Assembly (NCBI GenBank): GCA_905221605.1
Contig: CAJNDS010002235.1
Span: 733,375 to 773,374, forward strand
DNA length: 40,000 nt
DNA from: Symbiodinium natans
Taxonomy: Eukaryota; Sar; Dinophyceae; Suessiales; Symbiodiniaceae
Direction of reading: 5' to 3'
The notes below the pieces were generated by a model. That model was not told the origin of the DNA. It saw nothing but the letters and a program-made list of their open reading frames with translations, and searched no databases. A program made the position numbers and the translations under genes. This document shows positions 24,801-30,190 of the stretch, one piece after another; the stretch's first letter is position 1, and every line of letters starts with the position of its first letter.

Positions 24801-26287
24801 ATTAAGGAATATACCTTAAGTTATAATCGGAACCCTAATATGATTTAAGGTATATTCCTTTAATTCAGGGGTTTTGGAGTCTCTGGGCTTAGAGGAATCA
24901 AAGGCCGGTGGTATCCTGCTGCACCCCCTTTGCCGGGCTGCACGAAGATGTCGCCCGGCATGGCGTCGAAAATCTTCCTGGGTTGTGGGTGGGGGTCCCT
25001 AAACGCTAAACCCTAAAGCTTTACGACTCAAAGCCCTGAACCCCCTTGTCGATATCAAGGGGTCCTGGAAGTCGAGACTTCAGGATATGAGTGGTTGAGA
25101 GCTTTTGGTTGGTTCTTAGCAACCCTAAACCCTAAACCCTAAACCCTAAACCCTAAACCCTAAACCCTAAACCCTAAACCCTAAACCCTAAACCCTAAAC
25201 CCTCGAAATCATGTTGAGGGTCTCCAGGGGTGCGCGGGCGTCCGCGCAGCCGATGATGGCCGTGTGCGGGGCCTCCGCAAGGGTTTAGGGTTTATGGTTT
25301 AGGGTTTCGGGTTTAGGGTTAGGGGTTTAGGGTTTAGGGTTTGGGGTTTGGGGTTTAGGGTTTAGGGTCACGGGCTTAGGGCTCTCGGGTTTAGGACTTG
25401 GGGGTTTCAGGGCTTAGGGCATCAGGATGCAGGGTTTCAAGTCTCAGGGTTTTCGGGTTTAGGAGTTTAGGGCTTAGGGCTTAGGGATGTTTTACGAGTT
25501 TAAGGTTCTGGTTGGTGCCTGACCCTCCTCCACCAGCATGTTCCGCATTTGTGAGTTGGTCCTGCGCTCTTTTGTCCCCCTAAACCCGGGATATGTTGGG
25601 GTTTAGGGTCCAGGTTTTAGCGTTGTTTAGGGGGTTGAGGCTTGGGGGGAGGTAAAATACCAGACACGCCGGAAAGTGAGTGCTACACACCAACTTGAGA
25701 TTTCAAGTCTAGGGGGGGGTGGCCATTTCCTAAACCCCGGACCCTACATCCGATTTCTAGCTGAACCCTGAACCCTGAACCCTAAACCCTAAACCCTAAA
25801 CTCAGAGCCATGAATCCAAAGACTCGGACCCTTTGCCCTATACTTGGGGCTTTGGGTTGTGGGTTTATGTTCTAAGGTTTCGGGCCTGCATTACCAAAAT
25901 GGTCCCGAAGGGTCCATGTACTTAAACATGGTATACTTGGGCCTTCAAGCTATATATATATATATACATTCATTGACTAACGTTCTAAACATGATTGCAA
26001 ACGTCTGTGCGCGACAGAACCTTCCCCTTCATTGAGCAATGTAAATTCCTCCCCCTCCACTCCCCTACCCGGTGCTATTTGTGCACCGAAGATGAACATG
26101 GGGTTTAGGGTTTAGGGTTTAGGGTTTAGGGCTTAGGGTAAGGCCCTCCAAATCTTCACCCGTCTGGGAAGAGCCCTCAACCCTAAGCCCCGACCCCCCC
26201 CCCCCCCCACGGGTCTTGGTCGAGATCGGTGTTCCTCGCACGAAGCGATCGTTGCCTACGGCCAGGCGCAAGGCCGCAATGGTTGGG
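459..26287 (-). CDS. Tandem two-domain beta-carbonic anhydrase gene, 27 exons, partial at both ends
   Basis: Carbonic anhydrase interconverts CO2 and bicarbonate; in algae beta-class enzymes serve carbon concentration and pH balance. Seen: 27 minus-strand islands (17-86 nt) join in phase into 422 codons without a stop and give two consecutive beta-CA domains. Domain A (exons 1-15, about 212 residues, normal for the family) has CADAR, RNAGNTCTHAEG, SLEF, GHTKCGA and the C-terminal IYELETG...WLGRSP. Domain B (exons 18-27) has CSDSR, RNAGNTCTHAEG, GHTNCGA and ends before its C-terminal strand. The Zn ligands Cys/His/Cys and the Asp-Arg dyad are present in both. All 26 introns carry TTTAGGG/CCCTAAA-type tracts. 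Donors are 10 GT, 11 GC, 4 GA and 1 GG; all acceptors are AG, 21 followed by G. The true start lies upstream of 26.3 kb and the 3' end outside the window. Location in the cell cannot be told because no N-terminus is seen. Family identification is firm; exact splice points are inferred. Confidence 0.9.
1109..1159 (-). CDS. beta-CA exon 26: helix before NVF, domain B
   Basis: Reads EMGGKPTAAELASYAVK, 17 whole codons. Acceptor CTGGCAG|G, donor GT (GTGACA). Confidence 0.87.
1628..1720. repeat. TTTAGGG tract, intron 25
   Basis: Ends a few bases from the donor of exon 25; in sense it reads CCCTAAA. Confidence 0.95.
1734..1775 (-). CDS. beta-CA exon 25: domain B helix
   Basis: Reads GLTSVASQAAEARG, 14 whole codons. 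Acceptor TGGCCAG|G, donor GT (GTACGG). Confidence 0.83.
1833..1907. repeat. CCCTAAA tract, intron 24
   Basis: About 10 near-perfect units; in sense it reads TTTAGGG. A second, opposite tract lies at 2918-3027 in the same intron. Confidence 0.95.
2221..2270. repeat. AT microsatellite
   Basis: TATATATA runs in intron 24. Confidence 0.9.
3037..3069 (-). CDS. beta-CA exon 24: ALEGLL helix, domain B
   Basis: Reads TTSTALEGLLQ, 11 whole codons; matches SSALEG of domain A. Acceptor CGTGCAG|A, donor GC (GCGGCC). Confidence 0.85.
3866..3970. repeat. CCCCTAAA octamer array
   Basis: About 10 units of CCCCTAAA; the 8-base period differs from neighbouring arrays. Lies in beta-CA intron 23. Confidence 0.92.
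4518..4588 (-). CDS. beta-CA exon 23: domain B zinc His/Cys motif
   Basis: Reads SRLVVVMGHTNCGALAGAA and then GTLL. It carries the His-x-x-Cys zinc ligands. Acceptor TGAGAG|G, donor GC (GCCTGA). GAAGTLL aligns with GATKTYL of domain A, which here is split by an intron. Confidence 0.92.
4816..4968. repeat. CCCTAAA tract, intron 22
   Basis: About 21 units with a few substitutions; ends 33 bases from exon 22. Confidence 0.95.
5002..5043 (-). CDS. beta-CA exon 22: domain B core helix
   Basis: Reads SIVGSLEFCVGKL with split Gly codons at both ends. Acceptor TCCGAG|G, donor GA (GATTCT). Confidence 0.92.
5069..5215. repeat. TTTAGGG tract, intron 21
   Basis: Starts 25 bases upstream (sense) of exon 22. 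Together with 4816-4968 it brackets exon 22 between opposite-orientation arrays. Confidence 0.95.
5485..5760. repeat. CCCTAAA and TTTAGGG tracts around exon 21
   Basis: CCCTAAA at 5485-5546 and TTTAGGG at 5663-5760 flank exon 21 (5605-5648). Confidence 0.92.
5605..5648 (-). CDS. beta-CA exon 21: domain B RNAGNT motif
   Basis: Reads FILRNAGNTCTHAE plus a split Gly codon. Acceptor GCGTCAG|G, donor GC (GCCTGG). Confidence 0.93.
6371..6425 (-). CDS. beta-CA exon 20: domain B Asp-Arg dyad
   Basis: Completes Cys and reads SDSRAPVETIFDAGPGD plus a split Leu codon. Acceptor AGCAAG|G, donor GC (GCGCCA). The preceding intron (6426-9383) is the longest inside domain B and contains the 1.8 kb element. 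Confidence 0.92.
7000..7800. repeat. Degenerate GAAAACCTCTATTTTCTCTA repeats
   Basis: Diverged units of about 30 bp with the string AAAACCTCTATT recur through this AT-rich block; GAGGAAGACATGAGAGAGGA occurs twice (about 7228 and 7611). Confidence 0.65.
7855..8440. repeat. 110-bp tandem array, five diverged copies
   Basis: AATGCTCGCAT (or a close variant) recurs at 7898, 8009, 8108, 8222 and 8339, each followed by a GG(G)TTTGGAAGGGATTC-like segment and a G-rich run. ORFs of up to 193 codons across it follow the repeat period and are not genes. Confidence 0.8.
9384..9441 (-). CDS. beta-CA exon 19: domain B strand to zinc Cys
   Basis: Reads DTRKALVVKGQAPMAAIVG and the first base of the zinc-ligand Cys codon (T|GC). 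Acceptor TTGCAG|G, donor GT (GTGGCT). A GC donor three bases later would give C-G-S-D-S-R and break the C-x-D-x-R spacing, so GT was chosen. Confidence 0.88.
10030..10122. repeat. TTTAGGG tract, intron 18
   Basis: About 13 units with one TTTAGGA. Confidence 0.95.
10930..11025. mobile_element. MITE-like hairpin, TACAGTAAACTCC family, copy 1
   Basis: Ends TACAGTAAACTCCAGAAAGT and its inverted copy ACTTTTTGGAGTTTACTGTA; 96 bp, in beta-CA intron 18. Confidence 0.75.
11057..11153. repeat. CCCTAAA tract, intron 18
   Basis: Fourteen perfect units ending 15 bases from the exon 18 donor. Confidence 0.96.
11168..11253 (-). CDS. beta-CA exon 18: domain B N-terminal helix
   Basis: Contains SQALQKLAAGNQRYLLGT followed by LRLF. 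Acceptor CTGAAG|C, donor GA (GAAAAC). The longest exon of the gene (86 nt). With the GA donor the spacing to GQAP equals that of domain A. Confidence 0.85.
11258..11412. repeat. TTTAGGG/TTTGGGG tract, intron 17
   Basis: Begins immediately next to the exon 18 acceptor; degenerate with many TTTGGGG units. Confidence 0.93.
11519..11536 (-). CDS. beta-CA exon 17: 18-nt linker microexon
   Basis: Encodes PNPLV with split codons. Acceptor GGTGAG|A at the end of an 85-nt intron made almost only of telomere-type repeats; donor GT (GTGAGC), consensus quality. Phases match exons 16 and 18. Confidence 0.6.
11537..11621 (-). repeat. 85-nt intron made of telomere-type repeats
   Basis: beta-CA intron 16. 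In sense it begins GTTTAGGGTTTAGGG, runs through TTTAGGG with two TTTTCGGG variants, and ends GGGTGAG. Only the last few bases are not repeat. Confidence 0.75.
11622..11685 (-). CDS. beta-CA exon 16: inter-domain linker
   Basis: Begins GTEPKIRTAV and ends MEPTEVP plus a split codon; acidic, proline-containing linker between domains A and B. Acceptor GGCCCAG|G. The donor GT is the GT of GGGTTTAG, so the intron starts directly in a TTTAGGG array. Homologous in motif and length to the candidate linker at 35297-35356. Confidence 0.72.
12080..12480. other. Unassigned sequence in intron 15
   Basis: About 400 bases with few repeats and open frames of about 100 codons on both strands. No motif supports either; a TATA-free, compositionally ordinary stretch. 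Confidence 0.4.
12617..12640 (+). CDS. Possible plus-strand microexon inside beta-CA intron 15
   Basis: Between GGCGCAG|G and the consensus donor GTAGGT; reads TSKPIKP with split codons and would join the 12780-12849 frame in phase. Confidence 0.2.
12780..12849 (+). CDS. Possible plus-strand exon inside beta-CA intron 15
   Basis: Reads AAFSKAAFIDGG then SAELEFSKKLG, ending at consensus donor GTAAGG, with acceptor GGCTTAG|G. Base use is coding-like. The GS..LEF..KLG string faintly recalls the beta-CA core helix but the match is too weak to claim. Family unknown. Confidence 0.3.
13075..13115 (+). CDS. Possible plus-strand exon following 12780-12849
   Basis: Reads PVPRNKKPFAEAL from acceptor AGCAAG to a GT that starts a GGGTTTAGGG tract; phase 0 after KKLG. 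The minus strand is also open here, so strand is uncertain. Confidence 0.22.
13352..13390 (-). CDS. beta-CA exon 15: domain A C-terminal end
   Basis: Reads VQWLGRSPQQELP, the last conserved segment of the domain. Acceptor GGAAAG|G, donor GT (GTCTGA) in phase 0 to the linker. If not spliced, the frame would stop two codons later (V, stop), which would end a single-domain protein here; an isoform of that kind cannot be excluded. Confidence 0.83.
13440..13958. other. Unassigned sequence in intron 14
   Basis: Unique sequence with overlapping ORFs of 87-100 codons on both strands. I see no family motif and no coherent splice pattern. Confidence 0.4.
13960..14142. mobile_element. MITE-like element, TACAGTAAACTCC family, copy 2 with telomere-type insert
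   Basis: Shares both ends (TACAGTAAACTC; GGAGTTTCGTGTA), the ATGTTCCAACTT right arm and a GGTATACTAAAGG interior, in the opposite orientation, with copy 1. It holds about 60 extra bases of CCCAAAA/CCCCTAAA units in its middle. Confidence 0.65.
14268..14397. repeat. CCCTAAAA octamer-rich array
   Basis: CCCTAAAA, CCCTAAA and CCCTACAA units mixed. Confidence 0.9.
14457..14568. mobile_element. Near-perfect hairpin element (MITE-like)
   Basis: 43-base arms starting CCCAGAGGGTCCATTTGTAG with one mismatch, loop of 26 bases. Lies in beta-CA intron 14. Confidence 0.8.
14940..15050. repeat. TTTTAGGG octamer array
   Basis: About 13 units of TTTTAGGG; with 14268-14397 it forms inverted arms within beta-CA intron 14. 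Confidence 0.92.
15162..15190 (-). CDS. beta-CA exon 14: IYELETG strand, domain A
   Basis: Reads IYELETGQP after a split Gly codon: the C-terminal beta strand motif G-[IV]-Y-x-[LI]-x-T-G. Acceptor GTCCGAG|G, donor GC (GCTGGC). Confidence 0.85.
15688..15740 (-). CDS. beta-CA exon 13: domain A late helix and strand
   Basis: Reads YSPTIRDLVRSGKVDLQ with split codons at both ends. Acceptor CCGCAG|G, donor GT (GTGGTA). A 76-codon plus-strand ORF covering this exon is its antisense shadow. Confidence 0.9.
15835..15967. repeat. TTTAGGG tract, intron 12
   Basis: About 19 units. The rest of this intron (15968-16440) is unique sequence in which I see nothing identifiable. Confidence 0.95.
15968..16440. 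other. Unassigned sequence in intron 12
   Basis: Unique sequence without telomere-type units, hairpins or a credible frame. Confidence 0.4.
16462..16517 (-). CDS. beta-CA exon 12: domain A NVF helix
   Basis: Reads VAAHAVKVNVFNTMRFLL plus a split Lys codon, aligning with ASYAVKTNVFATINFLLK in domain B. Acceptor ATGCCAG|G, donor GT (GTGACC). Confidence 0.92.
16812..16905. mobile_element. MITE-like hairpin, AGTCC..AATAGGGATT family, copy 1
   Basis: Left arm TTCCCCTTATACTCTCAGTC, right arm complementary (TATAATCCCAGTTTTGGACT), G-run in the loop. Same family as 18549-18648. Confidence 0.6.
17557..17601 (-). CDS. beta-CA exon 11: domain A helix
   Basis: Reads EEAATDLGPNATEDQ, the helix-turn before the NVF helix. 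Acceptor CCCAG|G lies against a TTTAGGG-type tract; donor GT (GTGGCC). Phase 0 on both sides. Confidence 0.85.
18003..18019 (-). CDS. beta-CA exon 10: 17-nt microexon, domain A
   Basis: Encodes PLVAE after a split Gly codon; acceptor CTTACAG|G, donor GT (GTTTTG). Fits between DLG and EEAATDLG. Its small size makes it less certain than its neighbours. Confidence 0.55.
18076..18312. repeat. Longest TTTAGGG tract in the window
   Basis: About 240 bp of TTTAGGG with few variants, within beta-CA intron 9. Confidence 0.95.
18483..18500 (-). CDS. beta-CA exon 9: 18-nt microexon, domain A
   Basis: Encodes LLVDL with split Gly codons at each side, restoring ALEGLLVDLG as in ALEGLLQGL of domain B. Acceptor TGGAAAG|G. 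The only donor that keeps frame is GG (GGAACG), so the exact 3' boundary is uncertain. Confidence 0.5.
18549..18648. mobile_element. MITE-like hairpin, AGTCC..AATAGGGATT family, copy 2
   Basis: GATGTTGCCCCTTATACTAG...CAGTCCTTAATAGGGATT pairs with the right end AATCCCGATTAAGGACTG...GAACATC. About 40-base arms. Lies just 5' (on the minus strand) of microexon 9. Confidence 0.75.
19267..19710. repeat. 444-bp AT-rich palindrome
   Basis: Two arms of about 215 bases pair around a short loop near 19489 (CAAGTGATTTCACTATTT opposite its complement), reaching out to CCCCCACAATTTCATTTC and GAAATGAAATTGCGGGG. A few mismatches only. Lies in beta-CA intron 8. Possibly a MITE or a foldback element. Confidence 0.85.
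19729..20032. repeat. 300-bp G/T-rich (GGGTGGG) tract
   Basis: Pure G with T interruptions on the plus strand, directly following the palindrome. Highly prone to G-quadruplex formation. Five overlapping ORFs of 108-155 codons here are compositional. Confidence 0.9.
20471..20519 (-). CDS. beta-CA exon 8: variable loop, domain A
   Basis: Reads TYLGSSTRPHASSALE plus a split Gly codon, the variable loop after GHxxCGA leading into the ALEGLL helix. Acceptor GACCAG|A, donor GC (GCCCTC). Confidence 0.82.
20540..20900. repeat. Degenerate TTTGGGG/TTTAGGG tract
   Basis: 360 bases of diverged heptamers with many TTTGGGG and TTTCGGG units, in intron 7; ORFs through it (glycine/phenylalanine/leucine-rich) are compositional. 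Confidence 0.9.
21369..21519 (-). CDS. Unidentified minus-strand exon inside beta-CA intron 7, part 2 (proline-rich)
   Basis: Frame starts HVQGA and continues KPAFKPPPANLSKPAFKPPP, an internal duplication of KPAFKPPP, then VMGPIFATEPIRSPVPKTP. Acceptor CTCTCTTATAG with a pyrimidine tract; likely donor GT (GTGAAG) in a TTTAGG context. Probably a disordered proline-rich segment. Confidence 0.45.
21625..21724 (-). CDS. Unidentified minus-strand exon inside beta-CA intron 7, part 1
   Basis: Open frame containing IHLGEPDLEATAFVKSLRD then SPGICS, ending at TCCAG|GTGTCG. Acceptor TTTTAG at the end of a TTGAGGG array. Joins the next exon in phase 2 through a 105-nt GT-AG intron that lacks telomere-type repeats. 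Its entry phase does not fit beta-CA exon 7, so it is either a nested gene fragment or an inserted gene piece. No family recognised. Confidence 0.45.
21727..21825. repeat. CCCTCAA variant array
   Basis: About 14 near-perfect copies of CCCTCAA (TTGAGGG on the minus strand), next to a CCCTAAA array at 21876-21970. Confidence 0.95.
21999..22043 (-). CDS. beta-CA exon 7: zinc His/Cys motif, domain A
   Basis: Reads VLGHTKCGAIIGATK, 15 whole codons, with the His-x-x-Cys zinc ligands. Acceptor CGCCAG|G, donor GC (GCCGGA). Confidence 0.93.
22055..22198. repeat. TTTAGGG tract, intron 6
   Basis: About 20 units with TTTAGGGC variants, next to the exon 7 acceptor; opposite-orientation CCCTAAA follows at 22260-22348. 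Confidence 0.95.
22986..23044 (-). CDS. beta-CA exon 6: domain A core helix and strand
   Basis: Reads SMVGSLEFATGKLGSRLIL. Acceptor CAGAG|G, immediately preceded in sense by a TTTAGGG-type tract; donor GC (GCTTCC). Joins in phase 0 to VLGHTKCGA of exon 7. Confidence 0.92.
23858..23916. repeat. AT/GT microsatellite
   Basis: TATATATA runs with a short GTGTGTGT block, intron 5. Confidence 0.9.
24100..24137 (-). CDS. beta-CA exon 5: domain A RNAGNT motif
   Basis: Reads LRNAGNTCTHAE plus a split Gly codon; RNAGN is a hallmark of the family near the active site. Acceptor GCTGAG|G, donor GC (GCGGAG). The same codon and phase is interrupted in domain B (exon 21), the only intron position the two domains share. 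Confidence 0.92.
24778..24887. mobile_element. MITE-like hairpin
   Basis: CCCAGAGACCCCACAATCCC...AAGGAATATACCTTAA pairs with TTAAGGTATATTCCTT...GGAGTCTCTGGG. Lies in beta-CA intron 4. A related but degraded fold lies at about 38310-38390. Confidence 0.75.
24942..24977 (-). CDS. beta-CA exon 4: domain A PGD strand
   Basis: Reads KIFDAMPGDIF with split codons at both ends; it joins exon 3 as ...PLEKIFDAMPGD..., matching VETIFDAGPGD in domain B. Acceptor CCCAG|G, donor GC (GCAGCC). Confidence 0.9.
25122..25203. repeat. CCCTAAA tract, intron 3
   Basis: Twelve units ending about 20 bases from the exon 3 donor; the other side of exon 3 faces TTTAGGG at 25282-25480, which fills nearly all of the 246-bp intron 2. 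Confidence 0.95.
25223..25272 (-). CDS. beta-CA exon 3: zinc Cys and Asp-Arg dyad, domain A
   Basis: Reads APHTAIIGCADARAPL plus a split Glu codon. It carries the first zinc-ligand Cys and the conserved C-x-D-x-R motif whose Asp-Arg pair gates the active site. Acceptor GCGGAG|G, donor GA (GACCCT). The downstream intron (24978-25222) ends its exon-3 side in a CCCTAAA tract. Confidence 0.92.
25519..25561 (-). CDS. beta-CA exon 2: pre-active-site helix, domain A
   Basis: Reads TNSQMRNMLVEEGQ in phase with exons 1 and 3. Acceptor GCGCAG|G, donor GC (GCACCA). Corresponds to DTRKALVVKGQ of domain B. Confidence 0.82.
26228..26287 (-). CDS. beta-CA exon 1: domain A N-terminal helix
   Basis: Reads PTIAALRLAVGNDRFVRGT, the helix that opens beta-CA domains; it parallels SQALQKLAAGNQRYLLGT of domain B. 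Acceptor CTTAAG, donor GA (GATCTC), phase 2 to exon 2. With this donor the stretch from GT to GQAP is 15 residues in both domains, which supports the splice choice. The preceding exon was not identified; the upstream intron would contain the 6.8 kb inverted-repeat element. Confidence 0.82.
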
Positions 26288-27039
26288 CTTAAGGCGTTGG
26301 GGTCAAGGAGTTAGGGTTGAGGGTTGGGGGTTAAGGCTCAGGGTGTGTGTGGGTTCAAGGTGAAGGCTAAGTTTAGGGTGTAGCACCAAGATACTTTGAA
26401 CAGTGGGAGAGGGGGGGGTAGAGGGGCCGCCACAAGCTGATTCAGAAACCTTAACCCCGAAAAGCTGAGAACAGGGGGGGTCGAACTTGGAGCCAAAGGT
26501 TTCGGGGCCACACACCCCAAACCCAAGACACTAGAGCCCTAAGACGGCTGGCGCGAAGATTCCAGGAACGCCTCTCTGTCAATACACTCAGCCTGAAACC
26601 TTCAAGAGATTCAGACTCGTACCCCTAAGGTTGTACCCCTATGGGTTTAGGGTTTAGGGTTTAGGGTTTAGGGAATATACTCCGTCCTAATACAGCCCTT
26701 ATAGTCCCCTTAGGGATCCTTAAAAAGGGACCCCCAAACCCAGCTGGAAAACCCAAGGGTACAAGCTTAAGGGTCCAAGATAGAACCCCTAGAAACCTCG
26801 AAGCTTGCATGAGCAGTGACTGGCAGCAGCCGATTACTGATCTTCAGGATGCGGGGCTTGCTCAAACAAGCAGGAGAGAACCCTAAGCCCTAAGCCCTAA
26901 ACCCTAAACCCTAATCCCTAACCCTAAACCAAACCCTAAACCCCAAAACCCTAAACCCTAACCCTCCTGTGAGTGGCAGCGCCGCTTCCCCGCTGCACAA
27001 AGCAGCCTCCCTGACATGGTCTGTCGTCGTTCGACACCC

Positions 27040-27180
27040 CCTTAACCCTAAACCCTAAAAGAAAACCCTAAAACCCTAAACCCTAAAACCCTAAAACCCT
27101 AAAACCCTAAAACCCTAAAACCCTAAAACCCTAAAACCCTAAAACCCTAAACCCTAAACCCTAAACCCTAAACCCTAAAC
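27040..27180. repeat. CCCTAAAA/CCCTAAA tract abutting the 6.8 kb element
   Basis: CCCTAAAA units grade into CCCTAAA, ending exactly at the element's left end. Confidence 0.93.
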
Positions 27181-27216
27181 CACTCCTTTCATATATAATA
27201 TAAATGCTAATGACTT

Positions 27217-27600
27217 TGCGGCAAGGTCATATATTTAGCGGGCAAGGTCATATATTAGTGGGCAAGGTAGCGGGGGTGGTGGTGGGCAAGGTCATTGGCT
27301 AAAAAATGACCTTGCCCACTAAATATACGACCTTGCCCGCTAAAGGGCGACCTTGCCACTAATATATGACCTTGCCCGCTGAAATTATGACCTTGCCCTA
27401 TATACCTTGCCCCTAAATATATTGCCCGGGCCAGGTCATATATTAGCGGGCAAGGTCATATATTTAGCGGGAAAGGCGGCAAGGTCATATTTTAGCAGGC
27501 AAGGTCATATATATAGCGGGCAAGGTCATATTTTACCTGGCCCGGGCAATATATTTAGCGGCAAGGTCATAATTTATCGTGGCAAGCGTCATATTTTAGT
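27217..27600. repeat. Subterminal 21-bp repeats, left end of the 6.8 kb element
   Basis: About a dozen copies of GGCAAGGTCATATATTTAGCG, first in one orientation, then inverted around 27290-27310, then again direct, so the array itself can fold back. Confidence 0.75.
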
Positions 27601-27745
27601 CCCCGCCCCACCCCACCCCCAACACCCCCCCCCACCCACCCCACCCCCCCCCCCCCACCCCCCCCCCACCCCCACCCCCCCCACCCCTCCCCCCGCCCCC
27701 ACCGCCCCCGGCACCCCCCCCCACCCCGACCCCTCCCCCCCCGAA
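27600..27745. repeat. C-rich low-complexity tract
   Basis: Runs of CCCCACC/CCCCCC. ORFs drawn through it on either strand are compositional. Confidence 0.85.
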
Positions 27746-27842
27746 ACATGTGGTTAACTAATCCATTCTGTTGACCACGTTTGGTTTTCTTGTCCGCTCG
27801 AAACAGAAACATGTGGTTAACAAATCCATTCTGTTGACCACG
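27743..27842. repeat. Tandem pair, 63-bp period
   Basis: GAAACATGTGGTTAAC followed by AATCCATTCTGTTGACCACGT occurs at 27743 and 27806, nearly identical. Confidence 0.75.
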
Positions 27843-30190
27843 TGCCTAGAGAAGAAGGAGGTTGGATATTTTTCCTAATGTTGTTGAAAACGTGTCTGAC
27901 TTGGGTAGGTAAAACTCTTTGGAGTAGGAAGAAAACCTTTTATTTTCTTAATGTTACGGGATTCTTTGGGCGGGTGGGGTTTTTTTCCGTTGCCTGAACA
28001 CACTGCTGGCCTAGTAAATGCTCGAACTTGAGATGCTGAACCCTAAACCCTAAACCCCAAACCCCTGTGGGGGAGGAGTCTGCCCTCAAGTGCAAGCACC
28101 AAGGCTTCGAGGCATTTAGAATGAAGCGGCGCTTCCGAAACCCGTAAACCCTAAACCCTAAATCCTCGCTTCCTCGGACCCCGCATCTGAAGCCCGCTCC
28201 CGAAAGAATGGCACATCAGGCAGCATCCTCTTGGCAACGCAATAGCTGCTGCAGGCTGCAGAAGTCATACTGTACCCACCTGCTTCAGCCGTGCCAAGGC
28301 CATCGTGGTCTCGATGTCTGGGCCTAGCCAGATGTGCCAACTTCACCCCCCAAGAGACCCCGCACACTCCACAACGCTAACCCTGTAAGACTTTGGCCCA
28401 TGGACCCAGCAGAATTTGGCACTTGCGACATGGAGCGTAAAGTGCCACGCACAAAACATCTAAGCAATGCAAGCGAGCTTGGCTTGGATACGAAGGGACA
28501 AGGTTAAGGTTTGCAGGCATAATTGCTCGAGTAGGCTGCAGTGGTGAAAATGTGCGAGCTCATGTGGAAAGAGCCCTCGATGTTTCTGAACGTGAGTCTT
28601 GAACCTGCTCGCCCAATTCCTTGTATTTGCCTCCATTGTTTCGCATCGCTTTCCCGCTCAGCGGGTGCAGAAACAGCTTGCAGCCTCCTTCGATAGCAAA
28701 TCCCTCCTGTCCGAGGCTCGTTTGGGGATTCTGCGGCTTCAGGGTTCACGACTTCAGGGGAACGCAGCAGTTGCCAGGTTTAAAGTCACGCAGCCTTCTC
28801 CGGTCAAAACCTATGGTGACATGGCTCAAAGGTCCACGCGAGTTTGGGGCTTTTCTTAAATAAGCAGATTGCTTCAGAAAGGTAGGTTTGAGGTGAGAGT
28901 CTTGAAACGTTGCATATTTTACCCGGTCAACCTTTCAGACATCTAGCCCTCCAGCCTTCCAGCCCCCAGGTTTAGGAGGCGATCGAGACCCTCAGTATAA
29001 ATACTTTTTCGAATCCAGAGTCCATTTTCTTGCTTTTTGAACTTTCTTAACACAAAGTTGCACCGTACCAAGAGCAACGCTTTGCGTCACCTGCGTCACA
29101 GTTCATTTTGCAGCGTAGGTTGTGTCGCTGGGGCGCATAGGCAGGTGCTCATGCTGCTGTGGACGTTCGTCGACGCATGTTGCTAACAACCCGGTTGCAG
29201 ATGCGTCCTTCCTTCGGCTTGCTCTAAGCTGTTGTTTGCAGACTCAAAGCAGGCTCTGCGCGCATATCTCCGATCACATGGCGCCTGCAGTCTGAGCTCC
29301 CATCTCCAAGCCGCTGGGAAATCATGGGACGTTTAGACAACTGTCGCTCCAGACAGCGCAGACATCAAGACATTCGTGACGCTGCTAAGGCAGGAGAACT
29401 CAACCTGCTTTGCAGACTGCTCACAGTTGCTTGCATCATGAACATGAAGCCTGGAGTGGCAACGACTTTGTTGCCGTGGCCCAAGACTTTCATTCGTCTT
29501 TGCAGGCTGCACGCACAGGTCAGGTAAAGAGGGTCATTACACTGCACGTGATTCTGCGTCATTTGGAGGAGTCCTGTCCTGACATACGTAAAGGAAAGCC
29601 CACACTTGCAAGGCCCGAAATCAGGGTCACTTGCTGACACTTGCGCGGCAAGGATGCAGTGCGGAGCAAGTTGATCATCCCACCATCAAGCAGAAACTGA
29701 CGGCTCAGGACACAAGCAATCATGGCAATCGGGAGCATGGTGCCAAAAAATCAAGGGCTCTAGGGCCCGGACTGACGCAGCAGAGAAAGACCTCCATGAC
29801 CTGAGCCACGTCTTCACACTTTTCAGCTTCATCGCCTCTGGCTCTGCCTTGAGCCGAGCCACGCCCTCCGTTGGATCAGCGGAAACCTCACTGAACATCG
29901 ATGCGGCCTCCCACGAATCGCAAAACCAAGCACGTGCCACAGTGAAAGCTGTCCATCACTGCCTCCTCCACGGCGCTGAGGGACTGGGTCAGCAGCTCCA
30001 GCCTTGAGAGACACTGCAACTGGGGCTTCTGCACCGTCAGGCAGGAAGTGTCGGAACCCAAGACCCGTTTAGGCTGTTTAGGGTTAGGGTTCAGGGTTTA
30101 GGGATTAGGGATTTGTACGTTCAGGGATCAGAGTACTGTGCTGTGGCTTCATCGCGCCGTGGCTGCAAGCTAGATGTTAACAACTTTTTC

